A stretch of 64,000 nucleotides of DNA from Bordetella sp. H567 (GCF_001704295.1 NZ_CP012334.1:2554084-2618083); one strand, 5' to 3'; positions 42,711 through 51,809 are shown, numbered from the stretch's first letter. Program-made: numbers and translations. Notes: generated by a model from the sequence alone, not told the origin.

Positions 42711-44270
42711 ATGACCGTTCCCCAACCCCAAGCCAGCCGTCGCGGCCACGGTTTCCGGCGCATCGCCGCGGCCAGCCTGCTGGCCCTGGCCCTGGCCGGC
42801 GCGCGCGCCGATGCCGCGAACGGCGGCGCCAGCGGCCTGCATGACAATTTCTTTTGGCTGGGCCAGTTCAACAAGGCGTCCATCGTGATGACGGTGGAGC
42901 AGGGCATCGTCCCGCGCGATATCGGCCAAAAGACCGCGCGCGCCGTCGCGCAGGTGATCGCCGAAGGCGACAAGCCCGGCGGCAAGCGCCCCGGCGATTA
43001 CCTGCAGCTGGAGCCCATGATCGTCAAGATCGCCGGCGCGGACGCCACCCGCATGCATTCGGGTCGCAGCCGCCAGGACATCCTGGCCACCACGCGGCGC
43101 GTCATGCTGCGCGACCGCCTGCTGGACCTGTACGAGGCGTTGGACCAGGCGCATGCATCGGTGAACGCGCTGGCGGAAAAATACGCCGACGCCATCGTGC
43201 CGGCCTATACCAATGGCGTGCAGGCCCAGCCGACCACCTATGGCCACTACCTGCTGGCGTTTTCCAGTGTGCTGGATCGGGATGCGGCTCGCCTGCGCGA
43301 AGCCTATGCCCGTGTGAACCTCAGCCCCATGGGGGCCGCCGCGCTGGGCACGTCCAGCTTCCCCATCGACCGCAAGCGTCTGGCCGCACTCCTGGGTTTC
43401 GATGGCGTGGTCGACAATTCCTACGATGCCGCGCAGTTCTCGCAGATCGACGTCGGTGCAGAAGCCGCCAGCCTGGCCAGCACCATGGCGCTTAGCGTGG
43501 GCGCCTTCGTCCAGGACGTGCATACCCAATATCAACAGGCCAAGCCCTGGCTGATGCTGACCGAGGGCAAACTGACCGGCACCAGCAGCATCATGCCGCA
43601 GAAGCGCAATCCCTACGCCCTGAACGACGTGCGGTTGGCGGCCAGCGAGGCCGTGGCCGACGCAATGGCGGCCCTGGTCGTGGCGCATAACGTCGCCCCC
43701 GGCATGCCGGACTACAAGCGCGAGCAGGCCCAGGATGCGCTGGATGCCGCCACCGATATGTACCTGAAGCTGGACGATATGCTGGGCGGCCTGGTGCTGA
43801 ACCGCGAGCGCGCGCTGGCCGAGGTGGACGCGGACTATTCCACCACCACGGAACTGGCCGACGTGCTGCAACGGGACGCCAATGTGCCGTTCCGCATCGG
43901 CCATCACTTTGCCTCCGACCTGGTCACCTATGGCCGGCAGAACAACCTGAAGCCTGCGGATATTCCCTATGCGGAGGCGCAGCGCATCTATACGGCCGCC
44001 GGCAAGGCCTATGGCATGGACAATGCCAAGCTGCCGCTGGACGAGCCGCGTTTCCGCCAGGTGCTGACGGCGCAGAACATGATTGCCTCCAGCAAGGGGC
44101 AGGGCGGCCCCCAGCCCGCCGAAGTGTCGCGCATGCTGGCCGACGCCAAGCAGCGGCTTTCCGCCGATGTCGCCTGGGTGCAAGCGGCCCGCGACCGCCT
44201 GATGGCGGCGCAGGACAACCTGGATCGCGCCTTCGACAACGTGGCGAACCCGCCTCCCGCCAAGAAATAA
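42711..44270 (+). CDS. Exported argininosuccinate-lyase-like protein (fumarase/aspartase superfamily)
   Basis: A 519-residue lyase-superfamily protein. Residues 1-36 look like a signal peptide (RRIAAASLLALALAGARADA), which is unusual for this cytosolic family. The substrate signature GTSSIMPQKRNPYALNDV near residue 290 matches the conserved GSSxMPxKxNP, and MHSGRSRQD corresponds to the first conserved region. These enzymes split C-N bonds to release fumarate (argininosuccinate lyase, EDDS lyase). AGGAAGGAG fixes the ATG at 42711. A perfect-stem terminator follows. The periplasmic location and substrate are predictions. Confidence 0.85.
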   Translation: MTVPQPQASRRGHGFRRIAAASLLALALAGARADAANGGASGLHDNFFWLGQFNKASIVMTVEQGIVPRDIGQKTARAVAQVIAEGDKPGGKRPGDYLQLEPMIVKIAGADATRMHSGRSRQDILATTRRVMLRDRLLDLYEALDQAHASVNALAEKYADAIVPAYTNGVQAQPTTYGHYLLAFSSVLDRDAARLREAYARVNLSPMGAAALGTSSFPIDRKRLAALLGFDGVVDNSYDAAQFSQIDVGAEAASLASTMALSVGAFVQDVHTQYQQAKPWLMLTEGKLTGTSSIMPQKRNPYALNDVRLAASEAVADAMAALVVAHNVAPGMPDYKREQAQDALDAATDMYLKLDDMLGGLVLNRERALAEVDADYSTTTELADVLQRDANVPFRIGHHFASDLVTYGRQNNLKPADIPYAEAQRIYTAAGKAYGMDNAKLPLDEPRFRQVLTAQNMIASSKGQGGPQPAEVSRMLADAKQRLSADVAWVQAARDRLMAAQDNLDRAFDNVANPPPAKK

Positions 44271-44277
44271 GCAGGCT

Positions 44278-44302
44278 CCCGCCAGCCGGGCGGATCCCTT
44301 TT
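44278..44302 (+). terminator. Rho-independent terminator after the lyase gene
   Basis: A stem CCCGCC (44278-44283)/GGGCGG (44288-44293) with a 4-nt loop, followed by ATCCC and a TTTT run, 8 bp after the stop codon. Confidence 0.7.
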
Positions 44303-44321
44303 GCAGCGCCCGGCCAGCCCT

Positions 44322-44390
44322 TTTATACCGGCCGGGGGGGTCCGTTTACACCGGCCGCGCAGGTCCGCTTACACCGACCGGGCGATGTGG
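44322..44390 (+). repeat. Three tandem 23-bp imperfect repeats
   Basis: The units start TTTATACCGGCCGG (44322), TTTACACCGGCCGC (44345) and CTTACACCGACCGG (44368), each 23 bp. The third includes the stop codon and last codons of the convergent LysR gene. Confidence 0.7.
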
Positions 44391-45262
44391 TCGCGCAGCC
44401 ATTGGTGCGCCGGATCCCGGTGAACGCGCTCATGCCACAGCATCAGCATATCGAAGCCGGGTAGCGCCACCGGCGGTTCGACCACCCGCAGCGCGGGATT
44501 GCCGCGCACCAGCCTGGCCGGCACCATCGCCACCAGATCGGTGCTGGCCAGCGCGGACGCCAGAAACAGGAAGTGCGGCACGGATAGCGCGACTCGTCGC
44601 GTCATGCCGTGTTCGGCCAGCACCGTGTCGGTCACGCCTTGGAAACCACCGCCGTCCGGCGACACGATGGCGTGTTCCAGCTTGCAGAACTGCGCCAGCG
44701 TCGGGCGGCGCTTCAGCCCTGGATGTCCGGCGCGGCCCGCCAGCACGTAGCGCTCGGTGAACAGCAGCTTGCTGCGCAGGCCCGGCGGCGCTTCCTCGGC
44801 GATGTGGAAGGCAAGGTCCAGGTCACGCTCCGCCTGGCGGGCCAGCAGCGACGGCGCCATTCCATGCACGGCCAATCGCGTGCCGGGCGCCGCGGCCCGC
44901 AGCCCCGGCAGCACCGCCAGGACAATCGTGGATTCCGCGTAGTCCGAGGCCATGACGCGCCAGGTATGGGTGGCCTGGGCCGGGTCGAAAGGACGCGAGG
45001 GCGCGACGGCTTGGCCGAGCGCCTCCAGTGCCCGGCGCAGCGGCTCGCGTAGTTCCTCCGCGCGGCGCGTGGGCCGCATGCCACGCGGCCCGGGCAGCAG
45101 CAAGGGATCGCCGAAAACGTCCCGCAACCGGGCCAGTTGCACGCTGACGGTGGGTTGCGCCAGGTGCAGGCGTTCGGCCGCCCGGGTCACGTTGTGTTCC
45201 GCCAGCAGCGCGTCCAGGGTCACCAGCAGGTTCAAGTCGAGACGCCGCAAGGAATTGTTCAT
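44369..45262 (-). CDS. LysR-family transcriptional regulator (NodD/NahR-like start)
   Basis: A 297-residue LysR regulator beginning NNSLRRLDLNLLVTLDALL, with the helix-turn-helix ERLHLAQPTVSVQLARLRDVFGD. The RRLDLNLL opening is typical of the NodD/NahR/LinR branch that responds to aromatic compounds. It is divergent from the NAD(P)H-quinone oxidoreductase gene at 45349 across 86 bp and very likely regulates it, a frequent arrangement. Its 3' end is formed within the tandem 23-bp repeat. Effector unknown. Confidence 0.9.
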   Translation of the reverse strand: MNNSLRRLDLNLLVTLDALLAEHNVTRAAERLHLAQPTVSVQLARLRDVFGDPLLLPGPRGMRPTRRAEELREPLRRALEALGQAVAPSRPFDPAQATHTWRVMASDYAESTIVLAVLPGLRAAAPGTRLAVHGMAPSLLARQAERDLDLAFHIAEEAPPGLRSKLLFTERYVLAGRAGHPGLKRRPTLAQFCKLEHAIVSPDGGGFQGVTDTVLAEHGMTRRVALSVPHFLFLASALASTDLVAMVPARLVRGNPALRVVEPPVALPGFDMLMLWHERVHRDPAHQWLRDHIARSV

Positions 45263-45271
45263 CGCAATACC

Positions 45272-45295
45272 TGGAATTGTGGGAATTCATTTCCA
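45272..45295. promoter_or_regulatory. Possible LysR operator in the divergent promoter
   Basis: TGGAA (45272-45276) and TTCCA (45291-45295) form an inverted repeat enclosing the palindrome-like GGAATTCATTTCC (45282-45294), in the gap between the LysR and oxidoreductase genes. Binding is inferred. Confidence 0.35.
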
Positions 45296-45348
45296 ATATA
45301 GCGCACGCCGCTCTATCTTGAGCTCACTTGATGAAGGAGCAGCGTGCC

Positions 45349-46182
45349 ATGAACGTTCTGATTGTGTTTGCCCACCCCGAACCCCGGTCCTTGAATGGAT
45401 CGCTCAAGGATTTCGCCGTGCAGCGGCTGCGGCGCGCCGGCCACGCCGTCCAGGTATCGGACCTGTACGCCATGAACTGGAAAGCCACCGTGGATGCCGA
45501 CGACAACCTGGCCACGACGCCGGGCGCGCGCTTCAATCCTTCCATGGACTCCCGCCAGGCCTACGCGAACGGTACGCAGCGCGGGGACATCGCGCGCGAG
45601 CAGGAAAAGCTGCGCTGGGCGGATGCCGTCATCCTGCAGTTTCCGCTGTGGTGGTTCTCGATGCCGGCCATCCTTAAAGGCTGGGTCGAGCGCGTGTATG
45701 CATACGGTTTCGCCTACGGCGTGGGCGAGCATTCGGACAGCCACTGGGGCGACCGCTACGGCGAAGGCATGCTGGCGGGCAAGCGGGCGATGCTCGTGGT
45801 GACGACCGGCGGCTGGGCGTCGCACTACGCGCCGCGCGGCATCAACGGGCCGATCGACGACATCCTGTTCCCGATCCAGCACGGCCTCTTGTACTACCCG
45901 GGTTTCGACGTGTTGCCGCCGCACGTGATCTACCGCACCAGCCGCATCGATGAAGCCGCATTCGCACAGGCTTGCGAAGCGCTGGGGCAGCGGCTGGACA
46001 CGCTATGGACGACCGACCCGATTCCCTTCCGCAAGCAGAACGCGGGCGATTACCTGATTCCGGCGCTGACGCTGCGGCCCGAGCTGGCGCCCGGGCGGTC
46101 CGGTTTCGGCATCCATGTGGATCACGACGATGTGGATCACCGGTCGCGATCGCCGCGCGACTCCCAGAACACCACGCGGTGA
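45349..46182 (+). CDS. NAD(P)H-dependent quinone oxidoreductase (flavodoxin-2 family)
   Basis: A 277-residue flavoprotein of the NQO1/MdaB/KefF type. It begins NVLIVFAHPEPRSLNGSLKD, has QFPLWWFSMPAILKGWVERV and the FMN/FAD-site VVTTGGWASHYAPRGINGP. These enzymes reduce quinones by two electrons. ATG 45349 follows AAGGAG; ATG 45331 is upstream but poorly spaced. The C-terminal ~25 residues are polar and overlap the convergent ABC permease gene by 46 bp. The divergent LysR gene probably responds to quinones or aromatics. Confidence 0.88.
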   Translation: MNVLIVFAHPEPRSLNGSLKDFAVQRLRRAGHAVQVSDLYAMNWKATVDADDNLATTPGARFNPSMDSRQAYANGTQRGDIAREQEKLRWADAVILQFPLWWFSMPAILKGWVERVYAYGFAYGVGEHSDSHWGDRYGEGMLAGKRAMLVVTTGGWASHYAPRGINGPIDDILFPIQHGLLYYPGFDVLPPHVIYRTSRIDEAAFAQACEALGQRLDTLWTTDPIPFRKQNAGDYLIPALTLRPELAPGRSGFGIHVDHDDVDHRSRSPRDSQNTTR

Positions 46183-46916
46183 TGCACGCGGCGCATCAGC
46201 ATCGAGCCGGCCAGGCCGATCACGGCCAGCAGCAGCACCCCCGCGAACATGGTGGCCAGGCTCATGCTGACCGATGCCGATGCGATCAGATAGCCCAGGC
46301 CCTCCTGCGCGGACAGGAATTCGCCGACCACCGCGCCGATCAGCGCCATCGCCACGCCTATCTGCAGGCCGGAAAAGATATCGCCGGCCGCCGCGGGCAG
46401 CTTCACGTGCAGCAGCAGGTAGGCACGCGTGGCGGAAAAGGCGCGACAGGCGTCCAGCAGCTCGGTGTCCGTGCGCTTGATGCCATTGATGGTATTGACG
46501 AACAAGGGAAAGAAGCACACCAGCGCCACCAGCACCACCTTGGACGACATGCCGAAGCCGAACCACACCAGGATGATGGGGCCCAGCGCCACCTTGGGCA
46601 TGGCCTGTAGACCGATGAGCAGGGGATAGAGGAAGCGTTCGAAGGTGCGCGATTCGGCCAGCAGGGCGCCCAGCAGCACGGCCAGGCCGCAGCCGATGGC
46701 GTAGCCGGCCAGGGATTCCGCCAGCGTGGCCCAGATGTGCGGCCACAGGGTGCCGCTGGCGAATCCCTCGTACAGGGCGCCGAATACCGCCCGGGGCGGC
46801 GGCAGCAGATAGTCCGGAATGGCGAAGGCGCGGATGGACCAGTGCCATGCCGCGACCAGCACGGCGATGCTGATCAGCGGGTAGAGGACCGAAGTGATGT
46901 CTAGGCGTTTCAGCAT
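46137..46916 (-). CDS. ABC transporter permease (SsuC/TauC type), second system
   Basis: A 259-residue inner-membrane permease with about six helices and the coupling motif TELLDACRAFSATRAYLLLHVKL near residue 130 (short form DACRAFSATRAYL). It is the last gene of the operon from 56907, 21 bp after its ATPase. With the ATPase at 46938 and the receptor at 49057 it forms a complete NMT1/SsuA-type importer. The ligand is unknown. Its end overlaps the convergent flavodoxin-2 gene. Confidence 0.9.
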   Translation of the reverse strand: MLKRLDITSVLYPLISIAVLVAAWHWSIRAFAIPDYLLPPPRAVFGALYEGFASGTLWPHIWATLAESLAGYAIGCGLAVLLGALLAESRTFERFLYPLLIGLQAMPKVALGPIILVWFGFGMSSKVVLVALVCFFPLFVNTINGIKRTDTELLDACRAFSATRAYLLLHVKLPAAAGDIFSGLQIGVAMALIGAVVGEFLSAQEGLGYLIASASVSMSLATMFAGVLLLAVIGLAGSMLMRRVHHRVVFWESRGDRDR

Positions 46917-46937
46917 GGAAAGGATGGCGTCGGCAAG

Positions 46938-47720
46938 TCAGGCGGCTTGCGCATGGGTGAAATGGCGGCGCAGGTGCTGGCAGGCGGCATTGAAGGCCGC
47001 GTCGCCCAGGGTAGCCAGGGTGCGCGGGCGGGGCAGTTCGGGGCGGTAGTCTTCGATGATGCGGCCGGGGCGCGGCGACATCACCACGACGCGATCGGCC
47101 AGGAAGACCGCTTCCGGGATGCTGTGCGTGATGAACAGCACCGATTTGCGTTGGGTGCTCCAGATGCGTTGCAACTCAAGCGTCAGCGCCTCGCGCGTCA
47201 GCGCGTCCAGGGCCGCGAAGGGTTCGTCCATCAGCAGCAGGTCGGGATCGGGCAGCAGCATGCGGGCGATGCCCACGCGCTGCTGCATGCCGCCGGAAAG
47301 CTCGCCGGGATAGTTGCCGGCGAAACCGCCCAGCGACACCAGCTCCAGCAGCGATAGCGCGCGTTCGCGGGCCGGGCCCGCCGGCAGGTTCAGGGTTCGC
47401 GCGGGCAGCAGCACGTTGTCCAGCACGGTTTTCCAGGGCAGCAGATTGGGTTTCTGGAAGACCACGCCCGCGCGGCGGCTGGGCCGCGCCACCGTCTCGC
47501 CGCCCAGGCGCACGTCGCCTTCGGTCGGGTGCAGCAGGCCGGCCGCCAGCTTCAACAAGGTGGACTTGCCGCAGCCGGAGGGCCCAAGCACGGCCACGAA
47601 CTCGCCGGGCGCGATGTCCAGTTCGATGCCCGTCAGGGCCTGGATATGGCCCTTGCGTGTGGGATAGGTCAGCCCGACGCCCTTGAAGCTCAGCGCGGCC
47701 GTGGACGACGGCCCTCTCAT
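46938..47720 (-). CDS. ABC transporter ATP-binding protein, second system
   Basis: A 260-residue ATPase with Walker A GPSGCGKST, Q-loop VFQKPNLLPW, signature LSGGMQQR, Walker B LLLMDEPFAALDALT and switch histidine in ITHSIPEAVFL. Its start overlaps the stop of the upstream BAAT-type hydrolase by 4 bp, so transport and hydrolysis genes are translated together. It partners the permease 21 bp downstream. Confidence 0.93.
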   Translation of the reverse strand: MRGPSSTAALSFKGVGLTYPTRKGHIQALTGIELDIAPGEFVAVLGPSGCGKSTLLKLAAGLLHPTEGDVRLGGETVARPSRRAGVVFQKPNLLPWKTVLDNVLLPARTLNLPAGPARERALSLLELVSLGGFAGNYPGELSGGMQQRVGIARMLLPDPDLLLMDEPFAALDALTREALTLELQRIWSTQRKSVLFITHSIPEAVFLADRVVVMSPRPGRIIEDYRPELPRPRTLATLGDAAFNAACQHLRRHFTHAQAA

Positions 47721-49060
47721 ACGGACGCCTCATGCGCCCGGACCGCATCCGCGAGGAAGCGTTGCACGGCATCCCAGGATTGCCGGTTTGCCTGCGCGTT
47801 GGCGCGGGGCGTGCCGCCGCCGGTCAGCACGACGCCCGCAACCGGGTGCGGCTTGGCGATCAGGGTGGTCGGTACGTTGGGCAGGCCGATGGCATGGCCG
47901 GCGCCCTGGCCGCAGACGTGCTCCACGGGCCATCGGTGGCCGTGCTGCTTCAAGGCTGCGGCGATCTGTTCGCTGAACAGCGTGGACGGCCAGAAGCCGT
48001 CGTCCGTGCCCGAGATCAGCATGACGGGGCCGGCGATGTGTTCGACGGCGATGCGCGATGCCGCCACGGACGCGGAATGCCGCAGCGGCGTATGGAACGC
48101 AGCGGCCTGCCGCACCGGCTGGCCGTCGGCCCGGGTCTGGTTGAAGGCGGTCCAGTCGGCTTCCGGGTTGTCCTGCCACACGTTGCGCAAGGGCTGGCCC
48201 TGCCACGTCCAGGTGGGCGAATCCGGCGCTTCGCCGGGCGCGCCGGCGCGCAGGGTGCCGTGCACCACGGCGCTGGGCACGTAGGCGATGGCGGCGTTCA
48301 CCAGTGCCGGGAAGCGCGACGCCAGCAGCAGCGTCAATTCGCCGCCGCGCGACTGGCCGGTCACCGCGACGAAGCCGCCCGCCGGGTCCAGGTTGGCGCG
48401 GGTCCATCGCAGCGCGCGTTCGAAGTATTCCAGCGGCGTGCGCGAGATATGCGCGGGCAGGCCGGGCGCCTTGAAATAGCCCAGCGCGAAGGCGGTGTAG
48501 CCGTGCGCGGCGTAAAGCGCCGCGCGCTGGCGCGGGATGCCGCCGCCGGACCCATTCAGGACGATGATGACCGGACGCGGGCCGGCGGCCGCGGGACGGA
48601 ACACCGTGCCCACCAGTCCTTCGCTATCGATCTCCTGCCGCGTGACGCCGTCGACGACATAGCGTTGCACCAGCGTGGCGTGGGCACGTGTCCCGGCGTC
48701 GGCGCTTTCGGCGTCGATGGCGATGGCCAGCGTATCGACTTCATCGGTGCGCTCGGGCTCCGCGGGCGGCTGCGTGCGCTTCATCGCCCAGACCAGCGCC
48801 ATGGCGTCGGGGCTGTCCCAATCCCCGGCGCTGGGTGCCTGGTGATCCAGGTCTATCGTGCCGTCGGGGCCCGCGTTAAAGGTGGCCTCGCTCTGCCATA
48901 TGCTGCCGTCCGGGTGCCGCAATTCGCCGCGCACACGTACCGCGCCGCCGGCGGGAAAGCCGCTTAGGACGATGCGCCGCGCGACGTCGAGCGCGGCATC
49001 CGCGGGTTCCACGCGTATCGCCGGGCGTGCCACCGGGTCGTTGTCCTGCGAGGTGCTCAT
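47717..49060 (-). CDS. BAAT/acyl-CoA thioester hydrolase family protein
   Basis: A 447-residue protein with an N-terminal beta-sandwich (residues 10-140, acyl-CoA thioesterase/bile-acid-CoA:amino-acid N-acyltransferase N-domain) and a C-terminal alpha/beta hydrolase (150-447). The nucleophile is S237 in TGQSRGGEL, with the oxyanion segment NGSGGG and the acid and histidine in ISGTDDGFW and GQGAGHAIG. Serine rather than cysteine at the nucleophile favours thioester hydrolysis over amino-acid conjugation. It is coupled by 4-bp overlaps to the receptor gene before it and the ATPase gene after it. Bacterial members are poorly characterised. Confidence 0.85.
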   Translation of the reverse strand: MSTSQDNDPVARPAIRVEPADAALDVARRIVLSGFPAGGAVRVRGELRHPDGSIWQSEATFNAGPDGTIDLDHQAPSAGDWDSPDAMALVWAMKRTQPPAEPERTDEVDTLAIAIDAESADAGTRAHATLVQRYVVDGVTRQEIDSEGLVGTVFRPAAAGPRPVIIVLNGSGGGIPRQRAALYAAHGYTAFALGYFKAPGLPAHISRTPLEYFERALRWTRANLDPAGGFVAVTGQSRGGELTLLLASRFPALVNAAIAYVPSAVVHGTLRAGAPGEAPDSPTWTWQGQPLRNVWQDNPEADWTAFNQTRADGQPVRQAAAFHTPLRHSASVAASRIAVEHIAGPVMLISGTDDGFWPSTLFSEQIAAALKQHGHRWPVEHVCGQGAGHAIGLPNVPTTLIAKPHPVAGVVLTGGGTPRANAQANRQSWDAVQRFLADAVRAHEASV

Positions 49061-50130
49061 TTGGCCGCCTTTGCCTGCGCGCGTACCGCGTCGGCATCGA
49101 AATCGTTGATCTGCTTGATGAACGCGTTGGAGAAAATCTGCTCCACCGGCACATTGGCCGACGGATACTCGCCCGCGTTGGCCATCGCCTGGATGCCGGC
49201 CTTGATGGCCTGCAGGTCGTAATAGCCCGGCACGCGCGGCTGGCCCGACGGCGTGTACAGCACGCGCTGCAGGCGGCGGCTCAGCAGCGTGGCCTGGTCC
49301 TTCAGCGCCTGCGCTTCGTCACCGGCCGGCTTGGATTGCGGATTGGCGCGCCAGAAGGCCCGCACGCAGTATTCCGGATTCGCCACGCAGGCCACCTGGG
49401 CCTTCGTATAGGCGCGCGCGAACCGCACCATCAGGTCGGGATGGTCGCGGAAGGTATCGACGTGGGCGATGAAGCCGTTGCCGGCCGTTTCGGCGAACAC
49501 GGGCGGGTAGGCGATGCGGCGGATGGGGGTGCCGGACATTTCCAGCATGTCGTTCCAGCTGCTGTTGAAATTCAGGGCCGCGACCTTGCCGGTCTTCAGC
49601 GCCTGGAAGCCGGCCGCGAGCGCCCCGACCGCGACATAGTTCACATCCTTGCCCGGCGTCAGACCGGCCGTGCGCAGCGCGGCGCGTCCGCCCGGGATGG
49701 TGCCCCAGGTCAGCGCGCCGACGCCGATCTCCTTGCCCTTGAAATCGGCCAGCGTCTTCACCGGCGAATTCGCCAGCACGGCAAACTCCATGGTGTTGCC
49801 CGGCACGCCGTTGTAGAAGTAGCGCAGCGGCAGCACGTCCTTGCCGTTGAAGTAGCTGGAGATGACGGGCTCGGAAGTCGGATAGCCGAAGGTCACGCGC
49901 TTGTTCGCCACCTGGGGCAGCAGGGCACCCGCGCCCTGGAACACGATGGTCTTGACCGAGAGGTTCTCCTGCTTGAAGTAGCCCAGCTCCTCCGCGGCGG
50001 CATAGGGCGCGCCGTCATGCACGGCGGGCGGGATGGCCAGGGCGACGGTGACTTCATCCAGGGCAAAGGCAGGCGCGGCCACCAGCGCGGCCATCAGGCC
50101 GCCCAGGGCGCATACAGTGGAAAAACGCAT
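49057..50130 (-). CDS. NMT1-type ABC transporter substrate-binding protein, second system
   Basis: A 357-residue periplasmic receptor. The signal peptide covers residues 1-23 (VCALGGLMAALVAAPAFA). The mature start EVTVALAIPPAVHDGAPYAAAEELGYF and the GKEIGVGALTWGTIPGGRAAL segment fit the NMT1/THI5-like family; it is diverged at the usual GxxP region. ATG 50130 is 16 bp after the CoA ligase stop; longer frames are rejected because they would overlap the ligase. Together with 46938 and 46137 it makes the second importer of this operon. Confidence 0.88.
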   Translation of the reverse strand: MRFSTVCALGGLMAALVAAPAFALDEVTVALAIPPAVHDGAPYAAAEELGYFKQENLSVKTIVFQGAGALLPQVANKRVTFGYPTSEPVISSYFNGKDVLPLRYFYNGVPGNTMEFAVLANSPVKTLADFKGKEIGVGALTWGTIPGGRAALRTAGLTPGKDVNYVAVGALAAGFQALKTGKVAALNFNSSWNDMLEMSGTPIRRIAYPPVFAETAGNGFIAHVDTFRDHPDLMVRFARAYTKAQVACVANPEYCVRAFWRANPQSKPAGDEAQALKDQATLLSRRLQRVLYTPSGQPRVPGYYDLQAIKAGIQAMANAGEYPSANVPVEQIFSNAFIKQINDFDADAVRAQAKAAK

Positions 50131-50146
50131 GGGGATCCTTGCAGGT

Positions 50147-51658
50147 TCAGGTTTGCTTGAGCCGCGCCGCCGCATCGCGCAGCAGCTCGTTGCGGTCGAT
50201 CTTGTTGGTCGAGGCCAGGGGCAGGTGGTCGACGAACCATACCTGCCGTGGATGCTGGTAGGCCGGTGCGTGGTCCAGCGCATAGCGCTTGATCTCGTCG
50301 GCCGTGGCGGAATGGCCGGCCCGCAGGATGATGTAGGCGACGGGCTTCTGGCCCTTGATGTCGTCTTCGACCGGCACCACGACGGCCTGCTGCACGGCGG
50401 GGTGGTGCTCCAGCATTTTTTCAACCTCGCCGGGGTAGATGTTTTCACCGCCGCTGACGAACATGTCGTCGCGGCGTCCGACGAAGTAATAGAAGCCCTC
50501 GGCATCGCGGCGGAACACATCGCCCGTGGAGTAGTAGCCGTCCGGCGTGAAGGGGTCGGCCAGGTCCGGACGCTGGTGATAGCCCAGCATCAGGCCAGGG
50601 CTTTTCATTTCCAGGATGCCCTGGTCCGGGCCGTCGCCTGGCCCGGGCGCCAGCCGCAGCGATACTTCGGGATGCGGATAGCCGACGGAAGCCGTGGGCG
50701 TGGGCACGCCGCGCGGATGGGGGCCGAACACGACCGGGCCGCCTTCCGTGGTGCCGAAGGCGTTGATCACCCGCGCATTGGGCAGCATGGCGTGGATCTG
50801 CGCCAGCAGGCTGGCGCTGACCGGTGCCGAGCCCATGCGGATCACCTTGACGGAGGACAGGTCCGTGCCGGCCAGCAGATCCCGTTCGCGCAGCATCATG
50901 GCGATCATGGGCGGCACGGCGGTCAGCCAGGTGCAGCGATAGCGTTCGATGCAGCGGATATACACCTGCGCATTGAACTGCGGCAGCAGCACCGTGGTCG
51001 CATGGCTGCCCACGGACAGGAAGGCCAGCGCCAGGGCGTTCATGTGGTACAGCGGCGCGGCGATCAGGGCGCGCTCGTCGTCCAGCGGCGTGGCCTTGCG
51101 GCGCGCCTGCACCGTCCACAGATGGCTGGCGTGCGACAGGCGCACGCCCTTGGGCCGCCCGGTGGAGCCTGAGGTGTACAGCATCAGCCCTACATCTTCG
51201 GGCGACGGCCGGTAGGACGCTTGTTTACCGGGGCGCAGGAAGTCGACGAAATCCTGGCCGTCCATCGCGACCGCCTCCAGCCCGGCGGGCAGGCTGGCGC
51301 GACGCGGCCCATCGAAGAACAGGAGCTTCGCGCCGCTGTCCTGCAGCACATACGCGATGGTGGAAGCCGGGAACTTGAAGTTCACCGGCACGGCCACCAG
51401 CCCCGCCCGCATGATCCCCAGCACCGCGGCGACATAGCGCACCGAGTTCGCCGACAACAGCGCGATGCGTTCGCCGGGAGCATGGCCGCGTTCACGCAGG
51501 CCCTGGGCCACACCTTCGGCCAGCGCGTCCAGTTCGCCGTAGGTGCAGGGCGATTCGCGCAGCTCGGCATCCACGCCGATAAGGGCGATCCGCGCCGGGT
51601 CGGCCGACGGATCGATCAGGTCGCCCAGGTTGTACGGCATATGCATGTTGGTTTCCAT
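50147..51658 (-). CDS. AMP-forming acyl-CoA synthetase (ANL superfamily)
   Basis: A 503-residue acid:CoA ligase with P-loop LMLYTSGSTGRPKG, adenine motif NAFGTTEGG, hinge STGDVFRRDAEGFYYFVGRRDD and the C-terminal lysine in ASTNKIDRNEL. It resembles medium- and long-chain or aromatic acyl-CoA synthetases. It probably activates the acid imported by the flanking ABC systems. It lies between a 232-bp repeat-containing gap upstream and the second receptor downstream. The substrate cannot be named. Confidence 0.9.
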   Translation of the reverse strand: METNMHMPYNLGDLIDPSADPARIALIGVDAELRESPCTYGELDALAEGVAQGLRERGHAPGERIALLSANSVRYVAAVLGIMRAGLVAVPVNFKFPASTIAYVLQDSGAKLLFFDGPRRASLPAGLEAVAMDGQDFVDFLRPGKQASYRPSPEDVGLMLYTSGSTGRPKGVRLSHASHLWTVQARRKATPLDDERALIAAPLYHMNALALAFLSVGSHATTVLLPQFNAQVYIRCIERYRCTWLTAVPPMIAMMLRERDLLAGTDLSSVKVIRMGSAPVSASLLAQIHAMLPNARVINAFGTTEGGPVVFGPHPRGVPTPTASVGYPHPEVSLRLAPGPGDGPDQGILEMKSPGLMLGYHQRPDLADPFTPDGYYSTGDVFRRDAEGFYYFVGRRDDMFVSGGENIYPGEVEKMLEHHPAVQQAVVVPVEDDIKGQKPVAYIILRAGHSATADEIKRYALDHAPAYQHPRQVWFVDHLPLASTNKIDRNELLRDAAARLKQT

Positions 51659-51697
51659 GGCGCTACCACGTCGCCTGATACAGAGACATCCAAATCC

Positions 51698-51776
51698 GGG
51701 ACGCCGCGGATCCGGGTTGGCCGGTACGCCGGCATCTACCCTTTTAGGGGGGAACCGCGCAGCGCTTCAGCCCGCC
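51698..51776 (+). repeat. Triple-hairpin intergenic repeat, diverged copy
   Basis: It starts GGGACGCCGCGGATCCGG like the copy at 51810, keeps the CCGG and GGGG hairpins with substitutions, and ends in CGCGCAGCGCTTCAG. It is in direct orientation, 112 bp from the next copy. Confidence 0.7.
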
Positions 51777-51809
51777 ACCTCGTCGCAAGAAACGGGTGTG
51801 ACCAGAGCC

